Below are positions 60,055-64,000 of a stretch of DNA of 64,000 bases, piece by piece (positions within the stretch are counted from its first letter, which is position 1; every line of letters starts with the position of its first letter). Position numbers and translations under genes: made by a program. Origin of the DNA: Sambucus nigra (lineage: Eukaryota > Streptophyta > Magnoliopsida > Dipsacales > Adoxaceae). The stretch is taken from positions 692,245,702 to 692,309,701 of the forward strand of contig OX422208.1 of the NCBI GenBank assembly GCA_949130495.1, in the 5' to 3' direction. The notes under the pieces are model-generated. The model was not told the origin of the DNA. It worked only from the letters and a program-made list of their open reading frames with translations, and did not search any database.

Positions 60055-62261
60055 ATGGTTTATCTTATGGAGTCTGTTGAGAAATTTCGTTTCGATTTTT
60101 CCATTCCTTCCTGGGTAACTCTGGAGGTTCTTTCTGAGCCTTCAGATTATTTTCGATTGGCTGAGGGACATTGGTTCCCCAGTCTATTCATTGCTGAATG
60201 TGGATTTTCTTTTCCACCAAACCCCTTATGCTTAGAGTTTTGTCAGTACTTTGACGTTGTTCCTGCAAAAATAGCCCCCAATTCATGGAGAATAATTAAT
60301 GGGGTGTATAAATTAAATCTAACTCATGGGACTCGTATAGGGATTCCTGAGATTATGTATTGCTATAGATGGGCTGTTTTAGATAATGTTTATTACTTAA
60401 AAAATAGGTTTTTAAATAGGGCTCTTGTAGTTAACCTCCCTGATGCAAATAGAGATTATTTTGAACATGGGGTGGTTATTAAAAATTGGCAATATGCCCC
60501 CTTGGTTGGAGATGCAGTATACCAGGGTCCTAAATGCCCCCCATATGGCAATGGGATAGGTTTATTCTCATTTTCCTTTACTTATGAAATTATGCTTTTA
60601 TCATATTTGACAAAATGTATGACTGATATTTCATTATGTATTTATTTGCAGTTGATAGTAAAAGAAAAACTCCAAAAGAATCAGAGGTTAATATTAAGCA
60701 TCTGAAACTTATCTGGGGTTTGCATAAGAACGTTGCAGACGAGCACATCAGGTCTGCATCATATTTGCTGCAGTATAGGAGTTATACGACTTCTTATACT
60801 GCTCGTCCTGTGATTAGATCTGTTGAGCCAGCCTCAACTCCAGAGGATTCTTCTTCAGATTCTCACATCCTTTTAAATCAGAGAATGGGCAGGAAAAGAG
60901 CTCCTCCTGCTCTATTTGATGACACTACTTCTGCTGCTAAGGCCAAGAAAAGAAAAATTGATGTCCCAGAGAGGACTAAGAAGGTGGATGTTGTGCCTTC
61001 CAAAGCTACCGAGAAGCCTCCAGTGGCTCCGAGCAAGAAGGTTGCTCCTGTGGAGACGACTGCTATCTCTCCGACCAAGAGCTCTTCCTTGGTTGAAACT
61101 GCTGAAGTCCCTTTGAGGAGATTGAGGAAATCGTTCTCAGTCAATTTGGCTGAAACTGTCAATCTGGCTGAAACCATCTCCTCTCTACCAGCTGGTGGTG
61201 TTGGTGTTCCAACCATCATTCCTCCGAGCTCTGCCATGAGCTCGGTAAAAACTTGGATCATACCCGAGGTCCAAGGAACTGATGAAAAGATTTCTAGGGA
61301 TATGCTGACATCCCTAGCTACCCGTCACCTTGCTTCAGTAAATTTCTCACACTCTGAATTTCCTTTCTTTCTTTGAATACTTGTATTTTTGTACTGACCT
61401 GTCACTTTTTCCCTTATTTAGCTGGTGAATTGTTTTAACAACATCGTGAAGAAAGATGAAGCAATTAAAGCTTCCAACTCCCCGTCGGGGGTAGAGGATG
61501 CTCTGCTGGGTTTGACCCAATCCTTGAAGGATTCTCATCAGTAGTATAATGAGGACAAAGCTGACTGGGAGAAAAAGTTGTCTATAGTTGAAGCTGAGAA
61601 GGTGAAGCTGGCTGAGATCTCCAAGAGTTTGGAGAATAAGGTGAAAAGTTAAGAGGTCGAGCATAAAAAATATGACGACAAGCTCAAGAACTTTGGAGAG
61701 CTTGAAGATAAGCTGAAAAAGGCAGAGGAAGAGTTGTCCGTCCTGCGAGATGTCAAGCGCCAAAAAGAAGAGTTGGATGCGAAGTTAAAGACTGCCGAGG
61801 ATCTTCTATCCGAGAAGCTCTCCTCAGAGAAACTGAAAAGAAAGCTCGCAGTTAAAAAATCCTTCAGCACTGGCTGGGATAAAGGATGGGACAAAGGGAT
61901 TGCTGCGATGACATCCCAAGTACAATACGGGAAATTGAAATACTTCCGAGATGGCTGGGTAGCTTCCCTGCAGGAATTGAAGATTAAAGAGGACTCTGAG
62001 CTATTTCAGCTACACCTCCCTGGTCCTCCCCCACCAATTGTAGAAGAAGAAGAGGATGAGGCTATCTCTGATGAATCTTCCATGGCCATGGGTGATCAAG
62101 TCCCTGCCTCTCTACCTTATGCCAACGAGGACATTTCTTCCATGCTTCCTCCTCCTGAGAAAATTTCAACTCCTGCTGATCAAGCTGCTGTTACCATCGA
62201 GCAACCAAGCTCCTCGTCCCAGCCTCCCGATAAAGTCTTGGGAGACAAGGAAAAGGTGTGA
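60055..62261 (+). pseudogene. Antisense accessory gene, first part: Transposase_28-like domain, basic region, coiled coil, GW module
   Basis: Start ATG at 60055 (MVYLMESVEKFRFDFSIP); a second ATG follows at 60067. Three exons fit plant splice rules and keep the frame: 60055-60559, 60652-61337 and 61422-62261 (introns of 92 and 84 bp ending TTTGCAG and TTATTTAG), giving about 676 codons. Residues about 40-85 (LFIAECGFSFPPNPLCLEF, then PNSWRIINGVYKL) match the 'putative gypsy type transposon' family known from plant elements. About 240-390 is Lys/Pro/Ser-rich with KAKKRKIDVPERTKK, a likely nuclear signal. Exon 3 is coiled coil (EELDAKLKTAEDLLSEKLSS) and then a GWDKG ... DGWVASLQELK module and an acidic/proline tail. 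Two nonsense codons (61542-61544, 61650-61652) lie in the coiled coil. Function unknown; antisense to element K. Confidence 0.6.
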
Positions 62262-62401
62262 AGTTGTTCGGTATCATTTCTATCTTTCATTATCATTTGT
62301 AATCAAACAATGTAATCTTTTTATGATCTAATAAAATACATCTTTGTTCTTCTCTGTTGTTGATGATTTGTTTTTGTTGACTGTTGTCTCCTCTTCATTA
62401 G

Positions 62402-63742
62402 TTTATGGCCAGGATGGAATTGCTATCTGCCAATGATACAAAACTGATACAGAAATGTCACGAATACTATAAGGCTGGTCACACAGAGCTAAGTGTATCA
62501 GAAATTGCTGACATCCTTGGCCATGATGCTTCAGAACAGGCAATTGAGGCTTATCGGTACTTGAAAGCTTTACTTGATCGAGATGTGGCCAATAACGTGG
62601 CCTACTATGAATTGATCGAGGAGCTTCATTGTACCTTAGAAGATCTTCAGAATCAACACAATGAATCAACTGCCTTGTTGCACAAGGAATATGAGAATAG
62701 GTATCAACAGCTTTCCTCTGAGACAGCTCACAAAAAGATCATCGTTGGGTATGATGTTAGGGAGAGAACCCTAAAAGGTGAAGTTGAGGCCTGCAGACAG
62801 ATCGCCGAGCTGCTGGAACATGAGAACAACAATTTATAAAAAAAGTTGGCACAATATGAGTCTGCAGCTTCATCCTCTGCTGCCTTGGTACCGGTCACTG
62901 ATGAAGGATTCTCATTCTTAGAGGTTGAAAATGCCAAATTAAGGCAAGAATTGGATACGTTAAGAAAGTCAGGTGTTTCTACTACTGCTCGGGGACGAGG
63001 AAGAGGGTCTCGTGGGTAAGGAAGAGCTGTTCAAAATGTTGTCGAGGAGCAAAGTTCTCCACCTGCTCGGAGTCGATCAAGAGTTCTCAGCCGTAATGTT
63101 GAAGAAGCTCGCACTCAGTCTACTTTGGAAACTCAAGCGTTCCAATTGAATGCAAAAGATCGTGCTTTGTCTGAAATGTCCAAGAAAAACCTATCTTTGG
63201 AAGATCAACTTACTGCGACGAAGTCTGCTTTGAATAATAAAGATGTTTTTGCCAGGAGCCTTCACGAGCAACTAGAGAGAATAACTTTCCAATTCCACAA
63301 ACAACCTCGTGAGTTTTGGATGGCAGGCTACAATAAAGCCCTTTGTCACTTGGATGCTCGCCTTGAAAATGCCAATAATGAAGGTTATAAACAGGGATGG
63401 TTGAACGCACTGGGTGTGTTAAAGCTAGAGCAGGGCCATTATTTATGGGATTATCATGCTCCTGGGCTACTAGACTTGCCTGTACCGCCTTATAAACTGG
63501 ACATGGAATGGATCCCAGCTCGTGCTATTCCTCGGAGCTTAATTTCAAAATATCTTGGTGACTATAGTCTTCATTCTCAGATTGAATTATCTCGTCCCGA
63601 GCATCTCTTGGATACTCCTTCAGTAATGAATGTTAGAATGTTGAGGGACTTGAATTTTATCAATTCTCCCCAAACATTAAATGATCCTCCTACTGGCGAG
63701 GAACCTGTATCGAAGGCTGAGGGGAAAAAACCAATAGAATAG
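62402..63742 (+). pseudogene. Antisense accessory gene, second part: coiled coil and second GW module
   Basis: Begins MARMELLSANDTKLIQKCHE at 62405, or is joined to the previous exon: donor after 62255 (GAAAAG|GTGTG) and acceptor at 62401 (CTTCATTAG) keep the frame. The protein has a helical N-terminus, coiled coil (about 62640-62990), an RGRGRGSRG stretch, Ser/Arg-rich text, a second coiled coil (63125-63290) and then FWMAGYNKA ... GYKQGWLNALGVLKLEQG ... PVPPYKLDMEW, which parallels the module ending the first part. In-frame stops at 62837-62839 and 63017-63019. The block between the two parts (62262-62401) also looks like a 3' end (AATAAAATAC), so two separate genes are equally possible. 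The product is not recognised beyond resemblance to proteins found with Transposase_28 domains. Confidence 0.55.
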
Positions 63743-64000
63743 GATTTTCAATGTAATAGTTAGCAAACATATGTAACATGTAATTTATTTTGAATTTTAA
63801 TGAAAGACTTTCATTTTCTGTTTGCAAATCTGTATTACTATTCTTTTGTACTTGTCTAACACTTTTACATCTGTGCATATGTATCTGTTAAAAAGATAAC
63901 AATTTTGAGCTGTTCATCAACCAACTTAGTAATAAACAGTTACAAGTATCAAAAATGTTGTTCGATCACTTAATAATAAAGTAATGAGTATAAAAATGTT
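63743..64000. other. 3' flank of the antisense gene
   Basis: AT-rich with AATGTAATAG, TGTAACATGTAA and AATGAAAG, plausible plant poly(A) signals. No further gene is seen up to the window end. Confidence 0.4.

Larger units (their letters stand above)
59068..64000 (-). mobile_element. LTR retroelement K, 3' part, probably Tat lineage, with antisense accessory gene
   Basis: LTR and polypurine tract show a minus-strand element entering from the right. All coding sequence up to the window end lies on the opposite strand, between the LTR and the expected pol. Tat-lineage elements (for example maize Grande) are known to have antisense ORFs there. Pol itself is outside the window, so the lineage is inferred. 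Confidence 0.6.

Noticed and set aside
60878..61261. Minus-strand frame of 127 codons inside element K
   Set aside because: Shadow of exon 2 of the plus-strand gene, which is supported by spliced frame continuity.

Overview
The window is plant nuclear DNA, most likely intergenic heterochromatin of a flowering plant (probably a eudicot). The evidence is plant-specific transposon families (Tekay-type chromoviruses, Tat-lineage Ty3/gypsy elements, a CACTA element with a Transposase_24-like protein, PIF/Harbinger and Mutator-like MITEs, Helitron ends) and short AT-rich introns with plant splice signals. I see no convincing host protein gene, tRNA or rRNA. The window is a nest of transposable elements in which nearly every reading frame is broken.

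Layout. 1-10317: Tekay-type Ty3/gypsy element 'A' on the minus strand (3' LTR cut by the window edge, degenerate pol and gag, tRNA-iMet primer site, 5' LTR). It sits inside the reverse-transcriptase/RNase H region of Tat-lineage element 'B' (plus strand), whose pol resumes at 10318 and is followed by a decayed antisense ORF, a minisatellite and an LTR ending near 16798. 16860-17640 is a minus-strand gag relic of another Tat element ('C'). 19492-39851 is an old, apparently non-coding LTR element 'E' with a near-perfect target-site duplication; it contains a second Tekay element 'F' (22832-32912), and a MITE with a 500-bp simple-repeat core (37606-38529) sits in its right LTR. 42614-45361 is a pair of inverted-repeat (foldback) elements abutting at a 9-bp repeat that occurs three times. 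47305-48093 is a Mutator-like MITE. 48700-53501 is minisatellite and exon-like sequence ending in a Helitron 3' terminus, which faces a second Helitron 3' terminus only 22 bp away. 55005-58589 is a CACTA element. 59068-64000 is the 3' LTR and flanking interior of a further retroelement 'K' on the minus strand, probably Tat lineage.

How parts relate. LTR comparison by eye gives an order of events: E is old (left and right LTR clearly diverged, about four fifths identical in one sample), F inserted later (mid-90s percent in one sample), and the MITE entered one E LTR after E had inserted. A inserted into B. The most interesting coding material is the antisense accessory region of K: a multi-exon gene on the plus strand (60055-62261, possibly continuing to 63742) with an N-terminal domain resembling the 'putative gypsy type transposon' family (Pfam Transposase_28), a basic low-complexity region, coiled coils, and a GW-containing module that occurs twice. 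Element B also carries a decayed antisense ORF in the equivalent position, so the arrangement occurs in two elements of this window.

Limits: all family assignments are by motif recognition without database search; LTR ends of B, both Helitron 5' ends and the parts of A, B and K outside the window were not determined.
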